Below the pieces are notes generated by a model, which did no database searches, was not told the DNA's origin, and was given only the letters and a program-made list of their open reading frames with translations. From RFTU01 sp046094505 (GTDB lineage Bacteria > Pseudomonadota > Gammaproteobacteria > Burkholderiales > Burkholderiaceae_C): DNA of 44,446 nt. Positions 17,877-29,129 of the stretch are shown here, piece after piece. The first letter of the stretch is position 1; the number at the start of each line of letters is the position of its first letter. The position numbers were made by a program, and so were the translations under genes. The stretch lies in contig JBJTHN010000047.1 in the NCBI GenBank assembly GCA_046094505.1, positions 1 through 44,446 on the forward strand, given 5' to 3'.

Positions 17877-19061
17877 ATGAAGCCCATGACACCACACGCC
17901 AGCGGCCGGCACAGGCTGCATGTTCACACGGCGCGGCGGACAAACGCGGCGCCTTGGCTCATGGCCGGCTGCATCCTGGCGGCGCTGATGCTTGCCGCGC
18001 CATCGGCCAGCCGTGCCCAGCCGCCAGAGGCACCCCCAGCCGCAGCCACACAAGAAGGCCCGGCCCCGGCACCACCCCGACACCCCGGGGGCGACTACGC
18101 CCATCGAGAGGAGGTGCAACGGTTCGCACAGGAACTGGCCGAACGCCACGGATGGAGCGCAGAAGCAACCCTGGGCACACTGTCCCAAGCGCGCTACCTG
18201 CCCCGTGTGGCCCAGCTCATCATGCCGCCTGCGGCGGGCACAGCGAAAAACTGGGCGGCCTACCGCAGCCGCTTCATCGAACCCAAACGTCTTCAGGCCG
18301 GCGTGCAGTTCTGGAACACCCACGACCGGCTGCTGCGCAAAGCTGAGCGCACCTACGGCGTCCCAGCCTCCTTGGTCGTGGGCATCATCGGCGTGGAAAC
18401 CTACTACGGGCGCCACATGGGCGGCTTTCGCGTCTTGGACGCGCTGGCCACGCTCAGCTTTGACTTCCCCAGTGGCCGCAGCGACCGCAGCGCCTACTTT
18501 CGCTCTGAACTGGAGTCCTTGCTGGTTTGGGCTCGGCGCGAGGGGCGCGACCCACAGCACGTCAAGGGCTCCTATGCGGGTGCCATCGGTTGGCCCCAAT
18601 TCATGCCCACCAGCATCCTGCGGCACGCCGTGGACTTTGATGGCGACGGCCACATCAACCTTGAGCGCAATCTGGCCGATGTGATCGGCAGCGTGGCGCA
18701 CTTTTTGAAGAACCACGGCTGGACACCGGGCATGCCCACGCACTACCCCGTTGAACCCCCAGCGGACCCTGCAGCGCGTGCCGAGCTCTTGGCCCCCGAC
18801 ATCGTGCCCAGCTTCTCGGCACAGGACATGGTCTTGCGCGGCGCGGTGCTGGGCGACCTGGCGCAGGGGCACGAAGGCCCGCTGGCCCTGGTGGCGTTGG
18901 AAAACGGCGGTGCGGCCCCGAGCTTCGTGGCCGGCACCAGCAACTTCTACACCGTCACCCGCTACAACTGGTCCAGCTACTACGCCTTGGCCGTCATCGA
19001 GTTGGGGCGCGAGGTGCAGCAGGCCCGCAAGGCCCAAAACACCCGCTCGACCAAGCGCTAG
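17877..19061 (+). CDS. mltB: Membrane-bound lytic murein transglycosylase B
   Basis: The 394-residue enzyme cleaves the glycan strands of peptidoglycan to 1,6-anhydromuropeptides. A signal sequence precedes SRAQPPEAPP (about residues 1-45), and no lipobox cysteine is evident, so it may be a soluble periplasmic form. The SLT domain of the MltB type follows: GVPASLVVGIIGVETYYG contains the catalytic Glu, then GSYAGAIGWPQFMPTS and NFYTVTRYNWSSYYALAV complete it. The ATG at 17877 is preferred; another lies three codons on. Its stop TAG overlaps the comEC stop on the palindrome CTAG (19058-19061), so the two genes end head-on and share bases. Confidence 0.9.
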   Translation: MKPMTPHASGRHRLHVHTARRTNAAPWLMAGCILAALMLAAPSASRAQPPEAPPAAATQEGPAPAPPRHPGGDYAHREEVQRFAQELAERHGWSAEATLGTLSQARYLPRVAQLIMPPAAGTAKNWAAYRSRFIEPKRLQAGVQFWNTHDRLLRKAERTYGVPASLVVGIIGVETYYGRHMGGFRVLDALATLSFDFPSGRSDRSAYFRSELESLLVWARREGRDPQHVKGSYAGAIGWPQFMPTSILRHAVDFDGDGHINLERNLADVIGSVAHFLKNHGWTPGMPTHYPVEPPADPAARAELLAPDIVPSFSAQDMVLRGAVLGDLAQGHEGPLALVALENGGAAPSFVAGTSNFYTVTRYNWSSYYALAVIELGREVQQARKAQNTRSTKR

Positions 19062-21574
19062 GGTACGGCAGGACCCTGCGCAGCAGGCTGGTCATGCCAA
19101 TGGCGCGGCTGCATGGCGCGCCAGCACTGCGGATCAGCTCCTTTCCACAACAGGGCGCCGCACCAGGGTGAGCTGAGCAGGGGAATGCCCAGGTCGGCGT
19201 AGCGCTGCACCACGACCGGTGCCGGGTGGCCATAACGGTTGAGGTAGCCCGCCTGGGCCAGTGCCCAGCGCGGCTGAACCGCTTGCAGAAAGCCCTCGGT
19301 GGACGAGGTACGGCTGCCGTGGTGGGGCACGATCAAGCCGTCGGCGCGCAAGCCCGCTCCATCAAACGCGTCCTGCAAGGCCTGCTCCTGTTCGCGTTCA
19401 ATGTCGCCCGTCAGCAGCAGCGAACGCCCCTGCGCATCTTCGACGCGCAGCACACAGCTTAAAGCGTTGGCCTTGGCGGTGCGGGGCTCGTGGCCCCAAG
19501 GGTGCAAGACCTCGAACGCAACCCCATCCCACTGCCAGCGCTGTCCGCGCCGGCACGGCTGGTGGTGAACCCCCAGCTTCAGCAGGGGATGAGACGGCTC
19601 CAAGGTGGAACGCAGCCGCGCCACGGGCAGGGCCTTGATCACCGAGGCCGCACCACCCACGTGGTCCAGGTCACGGTGCGTGACCATCAGTTCGTCCAGC
19701 CGGCCCACCCCACGGTGGCGCAGGAAGGGCACCACCACACGGTCGCCTGCATCACGCCCCTCGCCCCACGCAGGCCCTGCGTCCAGCAGGAGGGCATGGT
19801 GTCGGGTGCGCACCAACACGGCTGTGCCCTGGCCCACATCCAAACCCCACACCTCGGCCTCACCCCACCCCGGCAGGCGTGGGGCCGGTACCAGCAAGGG
19901 CAGCATCAGCGCCAGGCCGCTCACGCCCAGCGCGGGGGGGCCGCGCATCAGGGCCAACCACGCACCCACCAGTGCCAAGCCCAGGGCCCAAGCGCTGCTG
20001 CCAGGCACACCCACCACCGCACCCGGCAGGCTCACCAGCGCGGCCATGACCGCGCGCAAGGGCTCGACCACCCAGGGCAACAAGCCCCACAAGGTTGGCC
20101 ACAGCACACCCATCAGACACAAGGGCGTCAGCACCAAGGTGATCCAGGGCAGCGCCAACAGGTTGCCCACCACACCCACGACCGACACCTCCCCAAAGCA
20201 CACAGCAGCCAAAGGCGCCAGCCCCAGGGTGGTGAACACCTGAACGCGCATGACTTCCCACAGCGGCCGCACGCGTTGAACCAGGCCCCGATAGACGCCA
20301 GGCGCCGGCGTCTCACGGGCGTCCGACAGCCCCGGCCGGTGTGTGGGCTGCCCCGTCAAGATCAGCAGGCCCACGGCAGCAAAGGACAACCAAAAGCCTG
20401 CCTGCCACACCGCCCAGGGGTCGAGCACGACGATGGGGGCGGCCGCCCAGATCCACACCACCACCGCCGGCCAGTTCAGCTGCAGCGTACGGGCCAGGCA
20501 CACCACGGCCAGCATGGCCACGGTCCGCTGAGCGGGCAAGCCCCAGCCGGCCAACAAGGCGTAGGCCAGTGCCAGCAGCCAACCCACCCACAGGCCTACC
20601 CATGGTGCTGGGCACGCCAGGCAAGCCGATGGCCATCGCCGCCAAAGCCAAGCAGCCAAGGGTGCTGCCAAAGCGGCAAACACCGTGATGTGGGCACCGC
20701 TGATGGACAAGGCATGGGCCACACCTGCAGCCCGAAACAGCTGCCAGTCCTGCGCGTGTACCGACGCCTGGTCCCCAATGGTGAGCCCAGCCACCAAGCC
20801 CGCCAGCGCATCGTCGTGCACATGGGCATCGATCCGGTCGCGAACCCGTGCCCGCTGCCGCTCAAACCAGGCCCAGGCGGTGGCCGGTCCCTCCAGGCGG
20901 CGCACCAGGCCCCGATGGCCCATGGCCACCGAACCGGAGGCGCCCAGATCCTGTTCCAAGAACCAGCGTTCAGCGTCGAAAGTGCCGGGGTTGATCGTCC
21001 CATGCGGCCGCTTGAGCGTGACCGGCAACTGCCAACGCTCCCCCGGCCGTGGCTCGGGCAACGCGGCCGCGACCAGCGCGTCCACATGCGCTTGGCGCCA
21101 CCAACCCAGCCACGCCGCGCTGGCCAGCACCTGCACCGGCTCACCGGCCAGGGTGTGTGCAGCCTCCACTGAAAACACAAACTGCAAGCCCTGCGCGCTG
21201 CGCCGGGGCAAGCCCACCACAGTCCCTTGCAACAACAAGGGCACGCCCTCCCAGGCGTGGGGCAACCTCGCTTCAAGCCGTTGGGCGGTGCGCAAGCCCA
21301 TGCTGCCCAGCGCCACCAGCGCGGCGGCTGCCCCCACCGCGCACAGCATGCCCAGGCGACCGCGGACGGCCCAGGCGCCGTGGTGCCGGCGCCGCACCGC
21401 GCGCAGCAACACCGCCACGCCCAGCCCTGCACCGGCGGCCACCAGGGCCTGCAGCAAGGCCGCCGGCGGCAGGCGCGGCCACAGGACCGGCAGGGCCACG
21501 CCAGCCACCCAGCCTACTGTGGACATCACCCCAACGGCGACCCAGCCCTGCGCGTCACCCCAGTTCCGCTTCAC
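19058..21574 (-). CDS. comEC: ComEC/Rec2 DNA-uptake channel protein
   Basis: This 838-residue inner-membrane protein carries single-stranded DNA into the cytoplasm during natural transformation. The order of domains is as in other ComEC proteins. N-terminal helices lead into an extracytoplasmic DUF4131 region (about residues 60-225). The Competence membrane domain follows, starting at GLTIGDQ and FRAAGVAHALSISGAHI (about 235-500). A C-terminal metallo-beta-lactamase-like domain (about 560-838) contains VWGLDVGQGTAVLVRT, LLLDAGPAWG and the metal motif THRDLDHVGG near residue 628. The presence of an intact metal motif suggests an active nuclease domain. No other competence genes are in the window, which is normal for ComEC. 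The frame is intact, so the organism may be transformable. Confidence 0.92.
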   Translation of the reverse strand: MKRNWGDAQGWVAVGVMSTVGWVAGVALPVLWPRLPPAALLQALVAAGAGLGVAVLLRAVRRRHHGAWAVRGRLGMLCAVGAAAALVALGSMGLRTAQRLEARLPHAWEGVPLLLQGTVVGLPRRSAQGLQFVFSVEAAHTLAGEPVQVLASAAWLGWWRQAHVDALVAAALPEPRPGERWQLPVTLKRPHGTINPGTFDAERWFLEQDLGASGSVAMGHRGLVRRLEGPATAWAWFERQRARVRDRIDAHVHDDALAGLVAGLTIGDQASVHAQDWQLFRAAGVAHALSISGAHITVFAALAAPLAAWLWRRWPSACLACPAPWVGLWVGWLLALAYALLAGWGLPAQRTVAMLAVVCLARTLQLNWPAVVVWIWAAAPIVVLDPWAVWQAGFWLSFAAVGLLILTGQPTHRPGLSDARETPAPGVYRGLVQRVRPLWEVMRVQVFTTLGLAPLAAVCFGEVSVVGVVGNLLALPWITLVLTPLCLMGVLWPTLWGLLPWVVEPLRAVMAALVSLPGAVVGVPGSSAWALGLALVGAWLALMRGPPALGVSGLALMLPLLVPAPRLPGWGEAEVWGLDVGQGTAVLVRTRHHALLLDAGPAWGEGRDAGDRVVVPFLRHRGVGRLDELMVTHRDLDHVGGAASVIKALPVARLRSTLEPSHPLLKLGVHHQPCRRGQRWQWDGVAFEVLHPWGHEPRTAKANALSCVLRVEDAQGRSLLLTGDIEREQEQALQDAFDGAGLRADGLIVPHHGSRTSSTEGFLQAVQPRWALAQAGYLNRYGHPAPVVVQRYADLGIPLLSSPWCGALLWKGADPQCWRAMQPRHWHDQPAAQGPAVP

Positions 21575-21629
21575 AGGCTCAATGTAGGATCTTGACCGTC
21601 CTGTTCATCCCCTCTTCAGAGGCCCCCTC

Positions 21630-22103
21630 ATGACTGCATCGACCATCGCCCAACGCCTGCAAGCACTGGGCATCCAACTGCCGCCTGTGGCCGTACCCGC
21701 GGCAGCCTATGTGCCGTATGTCCAAACGGGCTCTCTGGTGTTCCTTTCGGGGCATATTGCCAAGCGCGACGGCAAGCCCTGGGTGGGCCAATTGGGCGCC
21801 ACCATCAGTACCGCAGAAGGCCAGGCAGCAGCCCGTTCAGTGGCCATCGACCTGATGGGCACCCTGCAGGCCGCTGTAGGAGACCTGCAGCGCGTCAAGC
21901 GGATCGTCAAAGTCATGAGCTTGGTCAACAGCACCGGGGAATTCACGGAAGCCCACCTGGTGACCAACGGCTGCTCGCAGTTGCTGGTGGAGGTGTTTGG
22001 CCCTGAGGTGGGGGCGCACGCCCGCAGCGCATTTGGGGTGGCGCAGTTGCCACTGGGGTCCTGCGTTGAAATCGAAATGGTCGTCGAGGTCTCCCCCACT
22101 TGA
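21630..22103 (+). CDS. RidA-like protein (chorismate-mutase-like subgroup)
   Basis: The 157-residue protein has the YjgF/RidA fold, which in RidA itself hydrolyses reactive enamine or imine intermediates made by PLP enzymes. ARSAFGVAQLP (about residues 132-142) keeps the arginine used for catalysis in RidA. The length and the N-terminal extension (TIAQRLQALGIQLPP) place it in the longer subgroup, not RidA proper (128 residues), so imine deaminase activity is not assured. AGAGG lies just upstream of the ATG. Its TGA overlaps the dsbB ATG by one base, implying coupled translation. Confidence 0.88.
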   Translation: MTASTIAQRLQALGIQLPPVAVPAAAYVPYVQTGSLVFLSGHIAKRDGKPWVGQLGATISTAEGQAAARSVAIDLMGTLQAAVGDLQRVKRIVKVMSLVNSTGEFTEAHLVTNGCSQLLVEVFGPEVGAHARSAFGVAQLPLGSCVEIEMVVEVSPT

Positions 22104-22636
22104 TGAGCCCGTCCCCTCGGCGCATGGCCGAGCCGCTCTTGGCTTCCCTGCTGGCCCTGGGCGCCGTCGGTTTGGCCCTCGTCTCACAACACGTGTACGG
22201 CCTGCAGCCCTGCCCCTGGTGCGTGCTGCAGCGCCTGGTGTTCGTGCTGGGCGCGGCCGTGGCCTTGTTGGAGGCCAGCGCCCTGCTGGCCCTGCACCGT
22301 GGCCGCTGGAGCGGCGGCTCCGGGCTGCAGGCGGGCTGCCAAGCCAGTGCAGGCCTGCGCCTGGTGTTGGCGCTCGGCGGCGTGGCTGCTGCGGGCTGGC
22401 AGCACTTCGTGGCGGCCGCTCAAGCCTCGTGCAACTTCACCCTGGCCGATCAAATCCTGGCCATGACCCGCTTGGATGGGCTGTTGCCCGACATCTTTCA
22501 GCCCCGCGCCAGCTGTTTGGACGCCAAGGCCTGGCTCCTGGGCATGCCCTACGAGTTCTGGAGCGCTGCGCTGTTCACTGGGTTGGCCGTTGCGGCGCTG
22601 GCGTCCGTGACGCTCACAGGGAAATCGAAGGCCTGA
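22103..22636 (+). CDS. dsbB: Disulfide bond formation protein B
   Basis: The 177-residue inner-membrane protein passes electrons from DsbA to quinone and so keeps the periplasmic disulfide machinery oxidised. The first redox pair is in QPCPWCVLQRL, which matches the CXXC of DsbB. The second periplasmic pair is in QASCNFTL and RASCLDAK. Four hydrophobic segments surround these loops. The ATG at 22103 overlaps the preceding stop (TGATG). The gene ends inside the 3' end of the glutathione transferase gene on the other strand (23 shared bases). DsbA is not in the window. Confidence 0.92.
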   Translation: MSPSPRRMAEPLLASLLALGAVGLALVSQHVYGLQPCPWCVLQRLVFVLGAAVALLEASALLALHRGRWSGGSGLQAGCQASAGLRLVLALGGVAAAGWQHFVAAAQASCNFTLADQILAMTRLDGLLPDIFQPRASCLDAKAWLLGMPYEFWSAALFTGLAVAALASVTLTGKSKA

Positions 22637-23246
22637 GGGCCATGGCTGCGCGCCAGCGCAGCAGGTGGGGATGTTCAGGCCCCGGCTTGACCTTGACGAT
22701 GCGCGCGAAGTCCACCGCCACCACCGCCACGATGTCGGCGATGCTGAACTGGTCAGCAGCCAAGTAGTCGCGGCCCTCCAGGCGCTCGTTGAGCCACTGC
22801 ATGAAACGCTGCGTGCGCTCGACCCCCCGCTGGGCCAGGGCCGGAATCTGCTCATAGCCATCTGGCCCGGAAAGGGCGCGGCCGGCCATTGCCGGTGAGG
22901 CGTTGCGAAAGCCTTCGGCAATGGCCAGGAGGCCTTCAACCTCCACGCGCCAGTGCCAGCTGGCGATCTCAGCCTTCTCCACCGCGGTGCTGCCCCACAG
23001 CGGCGGCTGCGGCGCATGGGCCTCAGCCCAGGCTTCGATGGCGGCGTTGTCCGACAGCACCGTGCCGTCTTCCAGCCGCAGGGCCGGTACCGTGCACCGA
23101 GGGTTGATGGCGCGAAACGCGGCACTCAACTGCTCGCCGGCGGCCAGGTTCACCTGAACCGTGTCGTGGGGAATGCCCTTCTCCGCCAACACGATGCGCG
23201 CGCGGCGAGGGCTGGGTGCGGTGGAACAGTCGTAGAGGGTGATCAT
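22614..23246 (-). CDS. Glutathione S-transferase family protein
   Basis: The 210-residue protein has the thioredoxin-like N-terminal half (MITLYDCSTAPSPRRARIVLAEKGI; the cis-Pro in TVPAL; the glutathione-binding LSDNAAI) followed by an all-helical half (from about residue 85) with the capping motif FSIADIVAV. In this family the catalytic residue would be near residues 9-11, where a Ser is available. The substrate is unknown; detoxification or a redox role is typical. It converges on dsbB with a 23-base overlap. Confidence 0.9.
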   Translation of the reverse strand: MITLYDCSTAPSPRRARIVLAEKGIPHDTVQVNLAAGEQLSAAFRAINPRCTVPALRLEDGTVLSDNAAIEAWAEAHAPQPPLWGSTAVEKAEIASWHWRVEVEGLLAIAEGFRNASPAMAGRALSGPDGYEQIPALAQRGVERTQRFMQWLNERLEGRDYLAADQFSIADIVAVVAVDFARIVKVKPGPEHPHLLRWRAAMALRPSISL

Positions 23247-23283
23247 CGGAGATCCCGTTTAGGCATCGAATGCGAATGGGGCT

Positions 23284-25599
<2,316 letters not shown>

Positions 25600-25659
25600 G
25601 TCGGTGCTCAAGCGCCTTCTTGTTCAGGTGTGGTGTTCAACATCGTGTGGCCTCAGCCC

Positions 25660-27699
25660 TTAGATGTCCACCTCCACGGCATCCCCGTGTAGCTCCATCA
25701 GTTCACGCCGCGCCGCAGCCTCGCCCTTGCCCATCAATTGGTTGAAGCGGTTTTCGGTCGCGGTGAAATCCATGCTCCCCAAGCGAACCGTCAGCAGGCG
25801 CCGCGTCTCAGGGTTGAGGGTCGTCTCCCACAACTGCTCGGCGCTCATCTCGCCCAAGCCCTTGAAGCGGCTGATGCTCCACGAGCCCTCGCGTGCACCC
25901 TCCTTGCGCAACTTGTCCAGGATAGCGGTGAGCTCGCCTTCATCGAGCGCGTAGAGCTTGGCCGCCGGCTTCTTGCCACGCGCAGGCGCATCCACCCGGA
26001 ACAGCGGGGGTCGTGCCACATGAATCACGCCGGCTTCCACGAGCTTGGGGAAGTGGCGGAAGAACAGAGTGAGCAGCAGCACCTGGATGTGCGAGCCATC
26101 CACATCCGCATCGCTCAAGATGCACACCTTGCCGTAGCGCAGCCCACTGAGGTCAGGCGTGTCATGGACGCCATGCGGATCCACACCCATGGCCACCGCA
26201 ATGTCGTGGATCTCGTTGTTCTTAAACAGCAGGTCGCGCTCGACCTCCCAGGCGTTGAGCACCTTGCCGCGCAGAGGCAGGATCGCCTGCGTCTCCTTGT
26301 CACGGCCCATCTTGGCGCTGCCGCCGGCAGAGTCACCCTCCACCAGGAAGAGCTCATTGAGCGACAAGTCGCGGCTCTCGCAATCGGTGAGCTTGCCGGG
26401 CAGCACCGCCACCCCGGAGCCTCTTTTCTTCTCCACCTTCTGTGACGCGCGCTGGCGTGTCTGCGCGGCCTTGATCACCAAATCAGCCAGTTTGCGGCCG
26501 TGCTCCACATGCTGGTTCAGCCACAACTCCAGAGCAGGCTTGGTGTAGGCCGATACCAAGCGCAGTGCATCCCGAGAGTTCAACCGTTCCTTGGTCTGCC
26601 CCTGAAACTGCGGGTCCAAGACCTTGGCCGACAACACAAAACTGGCCCGTGAGAACACGTCTTCGGGCATGAGCTTGACACCCTTGGGCAGGAGGGCATG
26701 CATGTCGATGAAGCCCTTGATCGCGCCGAACAGGCCGTCCTTGAGGCCGGACTCATGGGTGCCGCCGGCCACGGTGGGGATGAGGTTCACATAGCTCTCG
26801 CGCAGCAGCGCTCCATCCTCAGTGAACGCCACGCACCAGGCAGCACCTTCACCCTCGGCAAAGTTCTCGGTCTCCGCCGCCTCCGCAAACCGCTCGCCTT
26901 CGAACAGGGGAATCAAGGGCTCGGCGCTCAGGCTTTGCAGCAGGTAGTCGCGAAGGCCCCCCTTGTACAGCCAGGTTTGCGTGTCGCCACTCTTCTCGTG
27001 GTGCAGGGTCACGGTCACGCCCGGCATCAGCACCGCCTTGCTGCGCAAAAGGTGCACCAACTCCGCCCTGGGCAGCTCTGCGGACTCAAAGTACCGGGCG
27101 TCGGGCCACACGCGCACCGAGGTGCCGCTGCGCCGGGCTGCACCGGCGGCCTGGGCTGCCAAGCCGGTGGCCGGCGGGGCTGCCGCCATCACCTTCAGGG
27201 GCTCCACGACATCGCCACCGGAAAAGGCCAGTGCGGCCGTTTGCCCTTCACGCCAAACCTGCACCTGCAAGCGCTTGGCCAAGGCATTCGTGACGCTGAC
27301 GCCCACGCCGTGCAGGCCGCCGGAGAAACTGTAGGCACCGCCCGAGCCCTTGTCGAACTTACCACCGGCGTGCAGCCTTGTGAACACGATCTCCACCACC
27401 GGCACGCCTTCATCCGGGTGCAGCCCAAAGGGGATGCCCCGCCCATCGTCGTCCACGGTGATCGACCCATCGCTGTGCAGCGTCACGCCGATGCGCCGGC
27501 CATGGCCCGCCAGGGCTTCGTCGGCCGCGTTGTCGATCACCTCCTGCACGATGTGCAGTGGGTTGTCGGTGCGCGTGTACATGCCGGGACGCTGCTTGAC
27601 CGGCTCGAGGCCCTTGAGAACCTTGATCGAGGCCTCGCTGTAGCGGCCGGCCTCAGCAGAGCGGCCCGCCGCAGACTTCTTCGGTGTGGGAGGTGACAT
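25660..27699 (-). CDS. parE: DNA topoisomerase IV subunit B
   Basis: The 679-residue ATPase subunit of topoisomerase IV works with ParC. The GHKL ATPase domain shows EVIDNAADEA (Glu53 is the expected catalytic base), DDGRGIPFG and GLHGVGVSVTNALA. The Toprim domain has FLVEGDSAGGSAKMGRD, PLRGKVLN and ILSDADVDGSHI, and the C-terminal tail includes RFKGLGEM. The lack of the long GyrB insertion and the adjacent parC make it ParE. The ATG at 27699 fits the family; the frame is open upstream but that stretch is not conserved in character. It is about 50 residues longer than E. coli ParE, partly in the N-terminal tail. Confidence 0.94.
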   Translation of the reverse strand: MSPPTPKKSAAGRSAEAGRYSEASIKVLKGLEPVKQRPGMYTRTDNPLHIVQEVIDNAADEALAGHGRRIGVTLHSDGSITVDDDGRGIPFGLHPDEGVPVVEIVFTRLHAGGKFDKGSGGAYSFSGGLHGVGVSVTNALAKRLQVQVWREGQTAALAFSGGDVVEPLKVMAAAPPATGLAAQAAGAARRSGTSVRVWPDARYFESAELPRAELVHLLRSKAVLMPGVTVTLHHEKSGDTQTWLYKGGLRDYLLQSLSAEPLIPLFEGERFAEAAETENFAEGEGAAWCVAFTEDGALLRESYVNLIPTVAGGTHESGLKDGLFGAIKGFIDMHALLPKGVKLMPEDVFSRASFVLSAKVLDPQFQGQTKERLNSRDALRLVSAYTKPALELWLNQHVEHGRKLADLVIKAAQTRQRASQKVEKKRGSGVAVLPGKLTDCESRDLSLNELFLVEGDSAGGSAKMGRDKETQAILPLRGKVLNAWEVERDLLFKNNEIHDIAVAMGVDPHGVHDTPDLSGLRYGKVCILSDADVDGSHIQVLLLTLFFRHFPKLVEAGVIHVARPPLFRVDAPARGKKPAAKLYALDEGELTAILDKLRKEGAREGSWSISRFKGLGEMSAEQLWETTLNPETRRLLTVRLGSMDFTATENRFNQLMGKGEAAARRELMELHGDAVEVDI

Positions 27700-27707
27700 G
27701 GGCCGAG

Positions 27708-27713
27708 ATTCTA
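27708..27713 (-). promoter_or_regulatory. Possible -10 element for parE, next to the start codon
   Basis: TAGAAT on the minus strand lies 9 bases upstream of the parE ATG, so a transcript from it would have almost no leader. No good -35 element is seen. Confidence 0.3.
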
Positions 27714-27751
27714 GGCAGGGGCTCCATCGAGCACGGGGCGGCTGAATTCGC

Positions 27752-27757
27752 GACAAT
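27752..27757 (+). promoter_or_regulatory. Possible -10 element for the MFS transporter gene
   Basis: GACAAT ends 6 bases before the ATG at 27764. If used, the transcript would be essentially leaderless. No clear -35 element is seen. Confidence 0.25.
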
Positions 27758-27763
27758 GCCTCG

Positions 27764-28996
27764 ATGACACATCCGACAGGTCCGGCGGCCCCCTTGCTCA
27801 GCCTTCGCCAGGTGCTCATTTGCAGCGCCTTGATCCTCACCCTGTCCATGGGCATACGCCACGGCTTTGGCCTGTGGCTGCAACCCATCACGGTGGAGCG
27901 GGCGTGGTCTCGGGAAACCTTTGCCTTCGCGCTGGCCGTCCAGAACATCGCCTGGGGCTTGGCGGGCCCCATCGCCGGCATGTTGGCCGACCGGTTCGGG
28001 GCCTTTCGGGTCTTGGTGGTCGGGGGCCTGCTATACAGCCTGGGCCTGGTGCTCATGGCCCTTTCCACGTCCGGGTTGGCCTTCACCGGCAGCGCGGGCC
28101 TGTTGATCGGCATGGCGCAGGCCGGCACCACCTACGCGGTCGTGTATGGCGTGATCGGTCGCAACGTGGCGCCAGAGCGGCGCAGCTGGGCCATGGGGGT
28201 GGCGGCGGCGGCCGGCTCCTTCGGCCAGTTCATGATGGTCCCGGTGGAAAGCGGGCTGATCGGCTCGATCGGTTGGCAGATGGCCCTGTTCGCCTTGGGT
28301 GCTGCCGCCTTGGCCATCATCCCGCTGTCCCTTGGCCTGCGCGAGCCCGCCAGCGCAACCGCCAGCCAGCCCGGCCAGCAAAGCATCGGCCAGGCGCTCA
28401 AGGAAGCCTTTGGCTACGGCAGCTTCAATTGGCTCATGGCCGGGTTTTTCGTTTGCGGCTTTCAGGTCGTGTTCATCGGGGTGCACCTGCCCAGCTACCT
28501 GAAAGACCAGGGCATGGGCCCGGATGTGGCCGCCACCGCCTTGGCCCTGATCGGGCTGTTCAATGTGGTGGGCACCTACGGCTCGGGTGTGCTGGGCCAA
28601 ATCCTGCCCCGCAAGTGGATTCTGTCCAGCATCTACGGCCTACGGTCCGTGGCCATCGTGCTGTTCCTGTGGGCTCCGCTGACCACCACCAGCGTGTACC
28701 TCTTTGCCTCGGTCATGGGCTTGCTGTGGCTGTCCACGGTGCCCCCCACCAACGCCGTCATCGCCCAAATCTTCGGCGTGCGCTACCTGTCCATGTTGGG
28801 CGGTTTTGTGTTCCTGTCTCACCAGGTCGGCTCCTTCCTGGGCGTTTGGATGGGTGGCCTGCTGTACGACGCCACGGGCGCCTACGACCTGGTGTGGTGG
28901 ATTGCGGTGGCCCTGGGCGTGTTTGCAGCCTTGGCCAATGTGCCTGTGCGCGATGCCCCGATCGCACGGCCGACCCCAACGGTGCAAACGGCTTGA
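27764..28996 (+). CDS. MFS transporter
   Basis: The 410-residue protein has twelve predicted membrane helices and the major-facilitator loop motif GMLADRFGAFRVLVVGG between helices 2 and 3. The opening SMGIRHGFGLWLQPITVERAW is typical of the monocarboxylate/oxalate-formate-like MFS groups, so an organic acid substrate is a reasonable guess only. The two six-helix halves are joined by a polar linker at about residues 198-212. It begins the plus-strand gene series 27764-29696 and is divergent from parE. Its TGA stop overlaps the TTG start of the next small gene. Confidence 0.88.
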   Translation: MTHPTGPAAPLLSLRQVLICSALILTLSMGIRHGFGLWLQPITVERAWSRETFAFALAVQNIAWGLAGPIAGMLADRFGAFRVLVVGGLLYSLGLVLMALSTSGLAFTGSAGLLIGMAQAGTTYAVVYGVIGRNVAPERRSWAMGVAAAAGSFGQFMMVPVESGLIGSIGWQMALFALGAAALAIIPLSLGLREPASATASQPGQQSIGQALKEAFGYGSFNWLMAGFFVCGFQVVFIGVHLPSYLKDQGMGPDVAATALALIGLFNVVGTYGSGVLGQILPRKWILSSIYGLRSVAIVLFLWAPLTTTSVYLFASVMGLLWLSTVPPTNAVIAQIFGVRYLSMLGGFVFLSHQVGSFLGVWMGGLLYDATGAYDLVWWIAVALGVFAALANVPVRDAPIARPTPTVQTA

Positions 28997-29118
28997 GCCT
29001 GTCCAGCCGCATCCTGTGGGGGCTCTTGGCCCTGTGCGCTTGCGCGGCGGTGTTCCTGGCCTGGATGAACCCACACCTGGCGCTGGAGGTGGCCAGCCTC
29101 GTGCGCAGTTGTTTCTAA
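28993..29118 (+). CDS. 41-residue single-span membrane protein
   Basis: A TTG at 28993 overlaps the MFS stop codon and opens a frame that codes for 41 residues. A hydrophobic span (ILWGLLALCACAAVFLAWM, about residues 7-25) is followed by a short amphipathic tail with NPHLALEV and the ending VRSCF. The shape (one helix, NPH after it, Cys-Phe terminus) looks like a real conserved small protein rather than chance, and the TAAGGGG at its stop provides the ribosome site for the next gene. The function is unknown. It may act with the MFS transporter. The TTG start and short length keep the confidence moderate. Confidence 0.55.
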   Translation: MSLSSRILWGLLALCACAAVFLAWMNPHLALEVASLVRSCF

Positions 29119-29129
29119 GGGGCTCCGCG

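Noticed and set aside
19490..21172. A 560-codon open frame opposite comEC
   Set aside because: Low-complexity shadow of comEC; comEC has complete membrane and metallo-hydrolase motifs.
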